From: Flavobacteriales bacterium
GTDB lineage: Bacteria; Bacteroidota; Bacteroidia; Flavobacteriales_F; PHOS-HE28
Reading direction: 5' to 3'
Assembly (NCBI GenBank): GCA_016705545.1
Contig: JADIYA010000001.1
Location: forward strand, 124,001 to 188,000
DNA: 64,000 nucleotides
A program made the translations under genes and the position numbers. The notes beneath the pieces are model-generated. The model was not told the origin of the DNA, did not search any database, and was given only the letters and a program-made list of their open reading frames with translations. Positions within the stretch are counted from its first letter, which is position 1, and each line of letters begins with the position of its first letter. Below, piece by piece: positions 14,902 through 23,786 of the stretch.

Positions 14902-17295
14902 CTATGTCTTCCCGAATATGAAGGCCAACCAGATCTGGACATCGATGCCGCGGGCGTCGGCGTAATAGCGGAAGCGGTCGAGGTAATCGCGGTAGGCCGA
15001 ATTGAGGAGGTTGCTGCCACGGATACCGATCCGCAATTCATGCATGCCCAATCGTCGGGCTGCGGAAAGCGTGGCATTCAAAAGCTGATAGCCAGGCGGT
15101 GGATCCGTGAAATCCAGGCCGGTCGGGTAACGCTGCTGCCTCAGCACGATGAGGGTTGAGACCTTGGCTTCCAATTCGCGCCAATAGCCATGCGCCTTCA
15201 TCTGCTTGCGCAGGCTGATTTCCATGCGGTCGCCGGGCATGAGGAAGAGCCAATCGCCCTGCACCCGATCGCGCCCACGCACCATGCTGCCCTTCAGCGC
15301 CGCGGTGAATCCCTTGCCCAAGCGGCCCTGCACGCTTAGATCCGCACCCATGATCATGGCATCCGTTGCCGTATAGCGGAACACAGGGAAGGCACCACGG
15401 ATGGTAAGGCGCGTGCCATCAGGACGTTGGTAGATGTAGTCATCGATGCGCGCGGCGTGCAGGGTGGCGTCGATGCGCAGCTTGCCATTGCGGGTTGCGG
15501 CGCCGGCATCCAGCACGGCCTTCAGCGCACGCTCACTGCCGAGGGAGGCATCACCTTCTTCGATGGCCGCAGCGCTGTGGTGCAGGCCTTGGCTATGCAG
15601 TTCGCTCACATGCGGAGGTCGAAACGCAGAGCTGACATTGAACCGCAGCCGCAAGCTGTCGCCCGGTTGCCAGTTAGCACCGGCGCTGAGCGCATGGTTA
15701 AAGAAATCGTATCGGCGATTCGGCGAATCACCCGTGCCCAGGTCCACGTCGATGGCCGTGGCTTCGGCGCGCGCACCCGCCTCGAGTTCCAACCGCTCGC
15801 CGAATGGGAAATGCTCCAGAACGAAGGCGCCTGCATTCCAACGCTTATAATCGGGCAGCAAGGGCCGCACCCCTGTCCCAGGCACGTTGTAATTCTCCTG
15901 AAGCAAGCCAGTTAGCCCAGCCTTGCCATGCACGTGCGGGCCCAACCAGTGCTTCAGGATGAGCTCACCGGTGTGCGTGCCGAGGAATAAGTCCAGCGAT
16001 GGGCGAGCGCTGCGGCCGCCGCGGCGGATGTCGTACTCCTGTCGTGCATTGCCCTGGTATGCATAGACCGCATCCAGACGATTGCGATCGGTGAGCGAGA
16101 TGCCCGCCGACGCTTTCAGAAGGTGATGCGTGACGGTCTGCCGCGGCGCATCGATGGCGTAGGTGAAATCCTGCACGTACCACGGCACGCCGCTCTCGAT
16201 GGCTCGCTGCAGATCGGTGGTGCTGCCGATATGCGCTGCTCGAAGGATGCCGAGCTCCCGCTCGAACCTGCTGTAGTAAAGCGCGGCGCTTCGCCGGTGA
16301 TCGCGGAACCCGATGGAAGCAGAGGCCGCCCATTCGCGCGCGCCGGTGTTGCTCAGGCTATATCGTGCAGCCTCGCCGTCGCCCACGGCTCGACCGCTGC
16401 CCTGCACGCGCCATCCAAGACCGGATAAACCAGGCACGCCGCCTTGGAGCATGGCGCTACCGCCGCCGCCTTTCCCGTTCAGGATACCGATGCCGCGCAG
16501 CTCACCGCTCAGGTCCGGCTTCCTGGGCAGCTCAACCGGTTCAGCGATCACCACGCCTCCGATCGCATCGCTTCCGTACTGCACGCTCGCCGCTCCCTTC
16601 ACCACCGTGAGGCGATCACTGCTGAGCGGATCAATGCTGGGCGCGTGGTCCGTTCCCCACTGCTGATCCTCTTGCCGGACGCCTTGGTTGAGTGTGAGGA
16701 TCCTATTGCCGCTGAGTCCGTGAATCACAGGCTTGGCGATGGACGGTCCGCTGGTGAGCATCGAAACACCCGGGAGCGTGACGAGCATCTCGGCAATGGA
16801 TTGCCCACCTGCGCCCACCATGGCCTCGCGGCCCAATGCTTGACGCGCATGCCCGACATTCTCATCCGGACGGTCCAGAATCACCTCCAACTCCTTCAAC
16901 TCCTCAGCATGGTGCTCCAGCTTGAAGTCGATCACGAGGTTCTTGGTGAGACGCACTTCCTGAGTGAGGGGTTCGCATCCAAGATGCGCCACGCGCAATT
17001 CATAGATGCCTGGGCAGAGCCCATCGATGCGATAGCGGCCTTCTTCATCGGCTACGCTGCCTTTGCCGAGCGATGGAATGAAGACCTCTGCGAAGGAAAG
17101 CGCTTGGCCATCATGCTCATCGATCACGCGGCCGCTCAGGGCTATGGTGCAGGCATCAGGCTGCGCCAAGGCCATGATTGGCATCGGCAACGCGAGCAGC
17201 AACGAAAGGAATGCCTTGAAGTTCACGGTCACGGGAAACCGAGGGATGAATGAAAGGGCTGAAACGCACGTCAGGGCGTGCGCCTTCGGTCGCAA
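14902..17295 (-). CDS. TonB-dependent receptor with carboxypeptidase-like N-terminal domain
   Basis: The signal peptide is best explained by a GTG start at 17232 (VTVNFKAFLSLLL...ALAQ). The ATG at 17295 would add 21 odd residues, so the start is uncertain. After the signal come a carboxypeptidase-D regulatory-like domain (SGRVIDEHDGQALSFAEVFIP), a plug domain (MLVTLPGVSMLTSGPSIAKPVIHGLSGNRI, then DHAPSIDPLSSDRLTVVKGAASVQYGSDAIGG) and a 22-strand-type barrel to the C terminus. The plug resembles ZnuD-like zinc receptors. It is energised by TonB-ExbBD and imports a ligand across the outer membrane. A small His/Cys-rich protein precedes it and a lipoprotein follows, suggesting a metal-uptake locus. 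Confidence 0.88.
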   Translation of the reverse strand: MRPKAHALTCVSALSFIPRFPVTVNFKAFLSLLLALPMPIMALAQPDACTIALSGRVIDEHDGQALSFAEVFIPSLGKGSVADEEGRYRIDGLCPGIYELRVAHLGCEPLTQEVRLTKNLVIDFKLEHHAEELKELEVILDRPDENVGHARQALGREAMVGAGGQSIAEMLVTLPGVSMLTSGPSIAKPVIHGLSGNRILTLNQGVRQEDQQWGTDHAPSIDPLSSDRLTVVKGAASVQYGSDAIGGVVIAEPVELPRKPDLSGELRGIGILNGKGGGGSAMLQGGVPGLSGLGWRVQGSGRAVGDGEAARYSLSNTGAREWAASASIGFRDHRRSAALYYSRFERELGILRAAHIGSTTDLQRAIESGVPWYVQDFTYAIDAPRQTVTHHLLKASAGISLTDRNRLDAVYAYQGNARQEYDIRRGGRSARPSLDLFLGTHTGELILKHWLGPHVHGKAGLTGLLQENYNVPGTGVRPLLPDYKRWNAGAFVLEHFPFGERLELEAGARAEATAIDVDLGTGDSPNRRYDFFNHALSAGANWQPGDSLRLRFNVSSAFRPPHVSELHSQGLHHSAAAIEEGDASLGSERALKAVLDAGAATRNGKLRIDATLHAARIDDYIYQRPDGTRLTIRGAFPVFRYTATDAMIMGADLSVQGRLGKGFTAALKGSMVRGRDRVQGDWLFLMPGDRMEISLRKQMKAHGYWRELEAKVSTLIVLRQQRYPTGLDFTDPPPGYQLLNATLSAARRLGMHELRIGIRGSNLLNSAYRDYLDRFRYYADARGIDVQIWLAFIFGKT

Positions 17296-17319
17296 CAGAC
17301 GGCAACCGGAATGAGAACT

Positions 17320-17631
17320 TCAGCTCCGCGGCGGTCCGCGCGCCGCAAGGCACTCATGCGGGTGAGGCGGCACCATCGGCACCGGGAGCACAGCAAGCTC
17401 GGCCCGTTGGACCATCACCGCGAGCTCCTGAGCGGAAGTCGCGCGTTCGGCAACCGGCAAGGCCAGATTGCAGAAAGCGCAGTGGCCATTCAACGCGGCC
17501 TCCTCGCTGTGGCCATCGTGAGCGCTCAATTCTTCACGGCAATCATGCGGAAGCGCGCGCCCGATGAAATAAGGCACGGCTGCCACGGCCAAGAAGAGGG
17601 CCAACAGGGACCGGTGCCACACGCCGCGCAT
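17320..17631 (-). CDS. Small exported His/Cys-rich protein (DUF2946-like), first gene of the receptor operon
   Basis: A 103-residue protein with a hydrophobic N-terminal segment (about residues 8-23). A metal-ligand-rich stretch follows: HDC, HDGH, GHCAFC (about 30-57). Near the C terminus are HPHEC and ARGPPRS. The combination of HxxC-type ligands, CxxC and a terminal RGPP recalls the DUF2946 family, often next to TonB-dependent receptors for copper or zinc; that match is from memory. It reads as a real gene because it has a clear promoter-like box four bases upstream and lies 24 bases before the receptor ORF. Metal binding is inference. Confidence 0.65.
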   Translation of the reverse strand: MRGVWHRSLLALFLAVAAVPYFIGRALPHDCREELSAHDGHSEEAALNGHCAFCNLALPVAERATSAQELAVMVQRAELAVLPVPMVPPHPHECLAARGPPRS

Positions 17632-17635
17632 GGTG

Positions 17636-17643
17636 CGAATGTA
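17636..17643 (-). promoter_or_regulatory. Candidate -7 promoter box (TACATTCG) for the receptor operon
   Basis: On the minus strand TACATTCG is followed by CACC and the ATG of the small His/Cys-rich gene at 17631. The 70-base divergent region also carries a plus-strand box at 17675-17682. Confidence 0.45.
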
Positions 17644-17674
17644 ATGTGGGGTATCGGCAGCGCATGCCGCCGCC

Positions 17675-17682
17675 TATTTTCG
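17675..17682 (+). promoter_or_regulatory. Candidate -7 promoter box (TATTTTCG) for the beta-propeller T9SS gene
   Basis: TATTTTCG lies 19 bases before the ATG at 17702 that starts the signal peptide. This supports 17702 as the true start even though the frame is interrupted afterwards. Confidence 0.45.
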
Positions 17683-17701
17683 CAGCCCATTGAACGAAAC
17701 C

Positions 17702-18921
17702 ATGACACGGATCCTCACCACCGCGATCTCTTCGATAATCCTGCTCGCGTTGCCCGCCATGGGCAATGGAACATCCTCAACCCCCCCCGTTACCAAGCCG
17801 TGAAGAGCGTGACCAGCGGCGCTGGCGCTCTGTACATGGTGCCTTACCCGAGCGGCGTTGTGAAGAGCACCGACGGCGGTAACATCTGGAACCCGGTGAA
17901 CACGGGCCTGCCTGCTGGCACCACCGTGCATTCGGTGCACTTCGTGAATGGAACTCTCCTGTGCGGCACCGAGAGCGGCGTTTACCGCAGCACTAATGGC
18001 GGCACCAGCTGGGCCATCTCGAACGCAGGGCTGCCGAGTGCCAACTCAGGCAACTATGCCAAGAAGTTCTTCCAATTCGGCACCACCACGCTCGCCGTAT
18101 ACACCGCGACTATTGGAGGCGGCGGCGGAATATTCCGCAGCACCGATGGAGGCGTGCAATGGTTCGGCGGCAACAACGGCCTTGCCGCGAACATGGTGGT
18201 GAATCAGGCCGCGCAGGCGGGCAGCCTCCTCTACGCCGCCACTACGGCTGGTCTTGCCAGCTCGAACAATCTCGCCGTCACTTGGAACCAGATCGCAACG
18301 GCCAACTTCGCATGCTACGGCGTACAGGGCACCGCATCGCGCTTGGTGGTGGTGAGCGCGCTCGGATACCGGTACAGCACCACCGGTGGCTCGTCCTGGA
18401 CCAATAGCACCGGCGCTCCTGGCGCACCCTCGGGCGGCGAACTGATCCTTTACGATGGGAAGTACTGGGCGATCAACACCGCAAGCCCGATGGACGTGCT
18501 GCGATCCACCGACAACGGCGCAAGTTTCAGTGTGTACGAGACCGGTCTCCAAGGCGCGGATGTGATCTCGCAGAACACCTTCCACGCGAGCGGCAATTCG
18601 TTGTACTTGGGCTGCTTCAGCAACCTGTACAGCCATGCCGGAACAACCCTCGGCCTGGATGATGCGCAACTCATCGCATTCCCCGTTCCTTATCCGTCGC
18701 TCTTCACCGATGGCTTTTCCATCGAACTCATGGCCGAGCATGCCGGCAGCGCACTGGTACTCTTCGATGCCACCGGTCGCGAGGCCATGCGCCGGCCACT
18801 GAGCTCAGCGGGCCTCAATTGGATAGAGCGGGGCGATCTCCGTGCTGGCACCTATCACGCCGCGCTCTCCGATCGCAACACCGGTGATCTGCGCCCGCTC
18901 GGCAAGCTGGTAGCGCAATGA
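17702..18921 (+). CDS. T9SS type A protein with BNR-like propeller repeats, frameshifted in a poly-C tract
   Basis: The ATG at 17702 opens a good signal peptide (MTRILTTAISSIILLALPA), but that frame stops at 17801-17803. The mature protein continues in another frame from the C8 run at 17781-17788; one more C would join them without any other change. The body has at least five BNR/sialidase-like units (KSTDGGNIW, YRSTNGGTSW, FRSTDGGVQW, YSTTGGSSW, LRSTDNGASF), as in Ycf48-like beta-propellers. The last 80 residues are a type A sorting domain (FPVPYPS...AGTYHAALSD). I treat it as one gene with a 1-base shift, caused by a sequencing error, a real mutation or phase variation. Its stop overlaps the pfkA start (ATGA). 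Confidence 0.75.
17781..17788 (+). repeat. Homopolymer tract C8 at the signal-peptide junction
   Basis: Eight consecutive C bases lie just after the signal-peptide codons. Length 8 leads to an early stop; lengths 9 or 6 would restore the long frame. Confidence 0.9.
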
Positions 18922-19904
18922 GCCAACGCCCGGCCATCGGGCACATCGGGGTATTCACCTCCGGCGGCGACAGCCCCGGCATGAACGCGGCGTTGCGCGC
19001 CGTTGCACGAGCGGCGGCTTACCGGGGCCTCCGATGCACGGGCATCATCAGCGGCTTCGACGGGTTGATCAACGACCGCACGGTGCCGCTCGGACCGCGC
19101 GAAGTGAGCAACATCATCCAGCGTGGCGGAACCATGCTCCGATCGGCGCGGAGTGAGGCATTCCGCACCAAGGAAGGGCGTGCGCAGGCCGCTGCCATGC
19201 TGCGCCGCAATGGCATCGACGCCTTGGTGGCCATCGGAGGCGATGGGACATTCACCGGTGCTCGGCTGCTCTTTCAAGAGCACGGCACGCGCATCATCGG
19301 GTTGCCGGGCACCATCGACAACGACCTTTCCGGAACTGACCGCACCATCGGCTTCGACACCGCCGTGAACACAGCGGTTGAGGCCATTGACAAATTGCGC
19401 GATACCGCCGCCTCGCACGATCGATTGTTCTTCGTGGAGGTAATGGGCCGCGATTCAGGGTTCATCGGCTTGGCTTGCGCCATTGCGGCCGGCGCCGAGT
19501 ATGTGATGCTGCCCGAAGTGCGGCAGCCCATCGATGAGCTTGTTGCGGCCCTTTCGAATGCCAAGCAGAGCAAGAGCAGCAGCATCGTGGTGGTGGCCGA
19601 GGGCGATGAAGAAGGCGGGGCGATCGCCATTGCGAGAAAAGTGAAGGAACGCTTGCCGCAGTACGACATGCGCGTGACCGTTCTGGGACATCTTCAGCGC
19701 GGTGGGTCGCCCACCGTGCTCGACCGCGTGATGGCCAGCCGCTTGGGCGCTGCTTCCGTTGATCATCTGCTGCAAGGTGCGCATGATGCCATGCTGGGTG
19801 AGGTGAGTGGGCAGGTGCGCCTCACCCCCTTCGCACAGGCCATCGGCGTGCGCAAGGATCTGCCCGCCGACCTGCTGGCCTTGCTGCCGGTGTTGGCAAC
19901 CTGA
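18918..19904 (+). CDS. pfkA: ATP-dependent 6-phosphofructokinase
   Basis: A 328-residue PfkA of standard bacterial length, phosphorylating fructose 6-phosphate to fructose 1,6-bisphosphate, the committed step of glycolysis. GVFTSGGDSPGMNAALRA is at the N terminus and VAIGGDGTFTGA near residue 105; the Gly after GGD is typical of ATP-dependent enzymes rather than PPi-dependent ones. The catalytic PGTIDNDLSGTD is near 130, EVMGRDSGFIG near 175 and LGHLQRGGSPT near 257. It starts in an ATGA overlap with the preceding T9SS gene, an unusual partner for a glycolytic enzyme; the overlap may let it be read from the same transcript. Confidence 0.96.
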   Translation: MSQRPAIGHIGVFTSGGDSPGMNAALRAVARAAAYRGLRCTGIISGFDGLINDRTVPLGPREVSNIIQRGGTMLRSARSEAFRTKEGRAQAAAMLRRNGIDALVAIGGDGTFTGARLLFQEHGTRIIGLPGTIDNDLSGTDRTIGFDTAVNTAVEAIDKLRDTAASHDRLFFVEVMGRDSGFIGLACAIAAGAEYVMLPEVRQPIDELVAALSNAKQSKSSSIVVVAEGDEEGGAIAIARKVKERLPQYDMRVTVLGHLQRGGSPTVLDRVMASRLGAASVDHLLQGAHDAMLGEVSGQVRLTPFAQAIGVRKDLPADLLALLPVLAT

Positions 19905-19965
19905 GGCCGGGCAACCTGCGGGGTATCGTTCCTGTCGTTAAACTTGGTCACTCCAAGGGCCCGGT

Positions 19966-22900
19966 ATGCGCGCATTCCTCCTCGCCTTCGCAATCGCGAT
20001 CACCACCAGCGGCTATGCGCAGCCCTGTTTGGTCGGGTATACGCTCACGCAATCGCCCTTGCCCACCAACGGCACTTATGCCTGTGGCGAAACGGTGACC
20101 TTCTGCTTCACGGTCACCTTCTGGAATTCCACCAATGCCAATTGGTTCCACGGCATCACGGCCAATTTCGGTCCGGGCTGGGACATGAGCACCCTCACGC
20201 CTGGCCCTCCGCCGGCATCGTGTTCGGGCAATGGCACCTGGGCTTGGTACCCGAGCGTAACAGGCACCGCAGGCACCAACATCGGCCCGCAAGGCCCCGG
20301 CTTCTTCTACAATTACACGGCACCCGCCGACGGCAACCCCGGCAACAACTTCGGCGACTTCTGCGTGGGCGCAGTGAACTGGCAGTTCTGCTGGACGATC
20401 AGCGTGTTGAGCCCACCCGCGTGCGTGAGCGGCATGAGCCTCAATGCCAGCTTCAACACCCTCTCTGATAGTGAGACCGGCTCGTGGGGAAGTGCGGCCT
20501 GCGGCCTCGACCCCATTCCCACCTTGCCAGCTGTGATTCAGGCTTGCGCGGTGAATGCCGGCACCAACAGCGCACTTACCGTATGCTCGACCTCGGTGCC
20601 GAGTGACCTCTTCGGTGCATTGGGCGGCTCTCCGGAACTTGGCGGCACTTGGACGGATCCGGGCGGAGCGCCTTTCGCCGGCATCTTGAATCCTGCCACG
20701 GATGCCACGGGCAACTATACGTATACGGTGAGCTCGAATGCGCCGCCGTGCTCGCAATCGGCCGTGGTGGCCGTAACGGTGAACCAGCAACCGAGCGCGG
20801 GCAGTGATGCGAGCACGACTGTATGCGCAAGTGACGCGGCCTTCAATCTGTTCAATGTGCTCGGCGGCGCTCCAACGGCCGGCGGAAGCTGGAGCGGTCC
20901 CTCGGGCGCTTCAACGGGCTCCTTCAATCCGGCAATTGATCCCGCAGGCACATACACCTATTCGGTCATTGGCACACCGCCATGCGTGGACGCAAGCGCA
21001 ACAGTAACGGTGAACGTGAATCCCACCCCGACCGCAGGTGCTGGCGGACCATTGGTGCTATGCTCCAACAGTCCGCCCGTTGCACTCAGTACTGCGTTGA
21101 TCGGCGCGGATCCCGGCGGCACATGGACGAACGCTGTCGGCGCTGCCATGAGCGGTATTTACGATCCGGCTCTTTATACACCGGGCAACTACACCTACAC
21201 CGTCGCGGGCCTTGCGCCATGTCCGAACAGCACGGCCATCGTAACGGTCACGGAGAATCCGCTACCGAATGCAGGGAGCAATGCGAGCGCAACGCTTTGC
21301 GAGACCCAAGCGCTCACCAACTTGATCAGTTTACTGGCAGGCGCTCCCGATCCCGGTGGCACATGGAACGATCCGAGCGGTGCGGCCATCGGTGGCAGCA
21401 TCAATCCATTGACAGCTGCGAGCGGTGCGTACACCTATACGGTTGCCGGAACCGCCCCTTGCCCGAGTGCTGCATCAACGCTTACTCTCACAATCAATGG
21501 CCAACCCGACGCAGGCAGCAATGCCACGGTGAATCTCTGCACTGCATCGGCCCCCATTGACTTGTACACCTCGCTTGGTGGCGCACCGGAAGTTGGCGGA
21601 AGCTGGAGCGGGCCGGGAGGTCCATTGGGCAACTCGACATTCACCCCGGGGCTCAGCACACCAGGCGCCTATACCTATTCCATCGCAGCACTGCCGCCCT
21701 GTGTGAACGCATCAGCCACGGTCTCAGTGAACGTGAGCGCACAGCCTTCAGCAGGGGTCAGTGCTCCGTTGAGCGTATGCAGCAGCGATGGGCCCTTAGC
21801 GCTGCTTCCCTCCTTGGGCGCCACTGCGCAGCCAGGCGGTACATGGATTGATCCATCCGGGGCAGCCAGTACAGGCAGTTTCACACCGGGCACCTCGGCC
21901 GATGGCGTCTATACCTACACCATCGCTGGGACTGCTCCATGCCCTGATGCCAGCGCAGCCGTGACGGTGACAACCGTACCTGCCGCGAATCCCGGCACCA
22001 ACGGTTCGCTAACGGCTTGCTCCTCCGATGCACCATCAGCCCTTTTCACGGCGCTTGGCGGCAGTCCGGCTGCGGGGGGAAGCTGGACTGCGCCCGGCGG
22101 CGGTGCGATGAACGGAACCCTGAACGCCGCTTCGGCGACTCCGGGGAACTACACCTACACGTTGCCTGCGAACGGTCCTTGTCCAGCTGCTTCAGCATCG
22201 GTGGCGGTTTCCATCTCGCAAGCCGTGAACGCGGGCACGAGCGGCAGCCAATCCCTATGCAGCAGCAATGCGGCTCCGTTCGATTTGATTACTGCGCTGA
22301 GTGGCGCCCCATCTGCAGGCGGCAGTTGGACAGATCCGAGCGGCGCGCCGCACGCACCATCCTTCAGCACTGGTACTGATGAACCCGGCGCGTACACCTA
22401 CACCGTGAACGGCGCTGCGCCATGTCCTTCGGCCTCGAGCACTGTGACGATGAGCGTGGTGCAGGCTCCCACCGCAGGAACGGGTGCCGCCATTTCAATC
22501 TGCGCGAACGAAGCGGCAACGGACCCCTTCAATTGGCTCGCCGGAAATCCAGACGCGGGTGGCAGTTGGACCGCGCCCAGCGGCGGGGCGATCACACAAG
22601 TGAACCCGAGCACGGCGGTGAGCGGCAATTACACTTATACAGTGAACGGCGTGCCTCCTTGCCCGAATGCGCAAGCGATCATTCAGCTCACCGTTGATCA
22701 GCTGCCTGATGCCGGCGCCGATGGCGTACTGAACATCTGCATCAATGGACCATCGACCAGCCTGCTGCCTTTATTGAGCGGTGCACAGGCCGGTGGAAGC
22801 TGGACCGGTCCTGTAGGGGCCTTCACCGGCACCTTCACACCCGGACAAGCCGCGCCCGGTGTGTACGCCTACTCGGTGTACGGATCGGGTGCCTGTGCCA

Positions 22901-23733
22901 ATGAGATCGATCAGAGCACGGTGACCGTTTCGGTGAACCCGTTGCCGCAGCCCTCCTTCACTGTCGATGTGAATCGTGGCTGCGTGCCGTTGGAGGTGAA
23001 CTTCACCAATACGACACCGGAGCCGCTGATCACGGCCGGCTGGAGCTTCGGCGATGGTGGATTGGCCAGTACCCTCATGAGCGCGACGCACATGTACCTG
23101 GGTGCCGGGCAACGTGACGTGACGCTGATCGTGACCGACGTGAACGGCTGCACGGCGAGCATCATGATCGAGAACGCGGTGCTCGTCTCAAGCGGACCAT
23201 CGGCCTCTTTCTATGCGCAACCCATGCGCGTGAGCGTGAACGACCCATCGACGGTGATCTTCCAATCTCCGCAACCAGGCGCGAGCTACCAATGGACCAT
23301 CGACGGTACCGAGCTTGACACCATCGGTGATTTCCGTTGGACATTCAGCCCACTCGATGTTGGATACCGTGAGATCTGCCTCGTCGCCACGGATACGCTT
23401 GGCTGCTTCAACACGAATTGCCTTCGCGTATTGATTGACGATGACCTGACGATCTGGGTGCCGAATGCCTTCACTCCGAACAGCGACGACAAGAACGAGG
23501 TATGGCGCCCTTCCGTGCTTGGAGTGGAAGAGGGATGGTATCAACTCCGGGTCTTCGACCGATGGGGATTGGAAGTGTTCAGCACCGATGATCCCGCGGT
23601 CGGATGGAACGGGACGCTGAACAATTCCGGCGATGTGCTCCCCCAGGATGTGTACGTCTGGATCCTGAAAGCCAAGGACCAGTTCACGCCGGAGAAGGCC
23701 GACCTGATCGGCACCGTGACCTTGGTGCGCTGA
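19966..23733 (+). CDS. Large repeat-rich T9SS type B (gliding-motility C-terminal domain) surface protein
   Basis: A 1255-residue secreted protein with signal peptide MRAFLLAFAIAITTSGYAQ. Residues 20-194 are a unique Cys-rich N-terminal domain. Ten tandem repeats of about 79 residues follow (about 195-990), each with a Cys near the start, GG(T/S)W and a Y(T/S)Y strand. Then come a PKD domain (about 995-1075, GWSFGDGG) and a linker. The end is a gliding-motility-associated domain: WVPNAFTPNSDDKNEVW, YQLRVFDRWG, GWNG, DVYVWILKAKD. Such type B domains direct export by T9SS, usually with an SprF/PorP partner. An adhesin or surface filament role is likely but inferred. Confidence 0.88.
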   Translation: MRAFLLAFAIAITTSGYAQPCLVGYTLTQSPLPTNGTYACGETVTFCFTVTFWNSTNANWFHGITANFGPGWDMSTLTPGPPPASCSGNGTWAWYPSVTGTAGTNIGPQGPGFFYNYTAPADGNPGNNFGDFCVGAVNWQFCWTISVLSPPACVSGMSLNASFNTLSDSETGSWGSAACGLDPIPTLPAVIQACAVNAGTNSALTVCSTSVPSDLFGALGGSPELGGTWTDPGGAPFAGILNPATDATGNYTYTVSSNAPPCSQSAVVAVTVNQQPSAGSDASTTVCASDAAFNLFNVLGGAPTAGGSWSGPSGASTGSFNPAIDPAGTYTYSVIGTPPCVDASATVTVNVNPTPTAGAGGPLVLCSNSPPVALSTALIGADPGGTWTNAVGAAMSGIYDPALYTPGNYTYTVAGLAPCPNSTAIVTVTENPLPNAGSNASATLCETQALTNLISLLAGAPDPGGTWNDPSGAAIGGSINPLTAASGAYTYTVAGTAPCPSAASTLTLTINGQPDAGSNATVNLCTASAPIDLYTSLGGAPEVGGSWSGPGGPLGNSTFTPGLSTPGAYTYSIAALPPCVNASATVSVNVSAQPSAGVSAPLSVCSSDGPLALLPSLGATAQPGGTWIDPSGAASTGSFTPGTSADGVYTYTIAGTAPCPDASAAVTVTTVPAANPGTNGSLTACSSDAPSALFTALGGSPAAGGSWTAPGGGAMNGTLNAASATPGNYTYTLPANGPCPAASASVAVSISQAVNAGTSGSQSLCSSNAAPFDLITALSGAPSAGGSWTDPSGAPHAPSFSTGTDEPGAYTYTVNGAAPCPSASSTVTMSVVQAPTAGTGAAISICANEAATDPFNWLAGNPDAGGSWTAPSGGAITQVNPSTAVSGNYTYTVNGVPPCPNAQAIIQLTVDQLPDAGADGVLNICINGPSTSLLPLLSGAQAGGSWTGPVGAFTGTFTPGQAAPGVYAYSVYGSGACANEIDQSTVTVSVNPLPQPSFTVDVNRGCVPLEVNFTNTTPEPLITAGWSFGDGGLASTLMSATHMYLGAGQRDVTLIVTDVNGCTASIMIENAVLVSSGPSASFYAQPMRVSVNDPSTVIFQSPQPGASYQWTIDGTELDTIGDFRWTFSPLDVGYREICLVATDTLGCFNTNCLRVLIDDDLTIWVPNAFTPNSDDKNEVWRPSVLGVEEGWYQLRVFDRWGLEVFSTDDPAVGWNGTLNNSGDVLPQDVYVWILKAKDQFTPEKADLIGTVTLVR
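20548..22938 (+). repeat. Ten tandem ~240-bp repeats in the type B surface protein
   Basis: Ten consecutive units of about 79 codons. Each starts with (N/D/S/T)AG(S/T)-type residues and a Cys about ten residues later, with a central GG(T/S)W and a late YTYT(V/I) strand before a second Cys. Units are clearly homologous but well diverged at protein level, so the array is old rather than a fresh expansion. Confidence 0.85.
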
Positions 23734-23742
23734 AAACGGAAA

Positions 23743-23764
23743 GGCCCTGGCTCGCGCCAAGGCC
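23743..23764. terminator. Hairpin between convergent T9SS genes
   Basis: GGCCCTGGC (23743-23751), loop TCGC, GCCAAGGCC (23756-23764): nine positions with one mismatch. It lies between two convergent stops. On the minus strand it is followed by TTTCCGTTTT, so it suits the minus-strand gene best. Confidence 0.6.
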
Positions 23765-23786
23765 CATCCTTCCAACATCGGTTCTG

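Noticed and set aside
17278..17701. Long N-terminal extension of the beta-propeller frame upstream of 17702
   Set aside because: It is antisense to the His/Cys-rich gene and reads as nonsense; the signal peptide at 17702 in the other frame is the true start.
19914..19960. TATCGTTC and TAAACTTG as promoter boxes for the ten-repeat protein
   Set aside because: Each misses a conserved position of TAnnTTyG, so they are not listed with the boxes.
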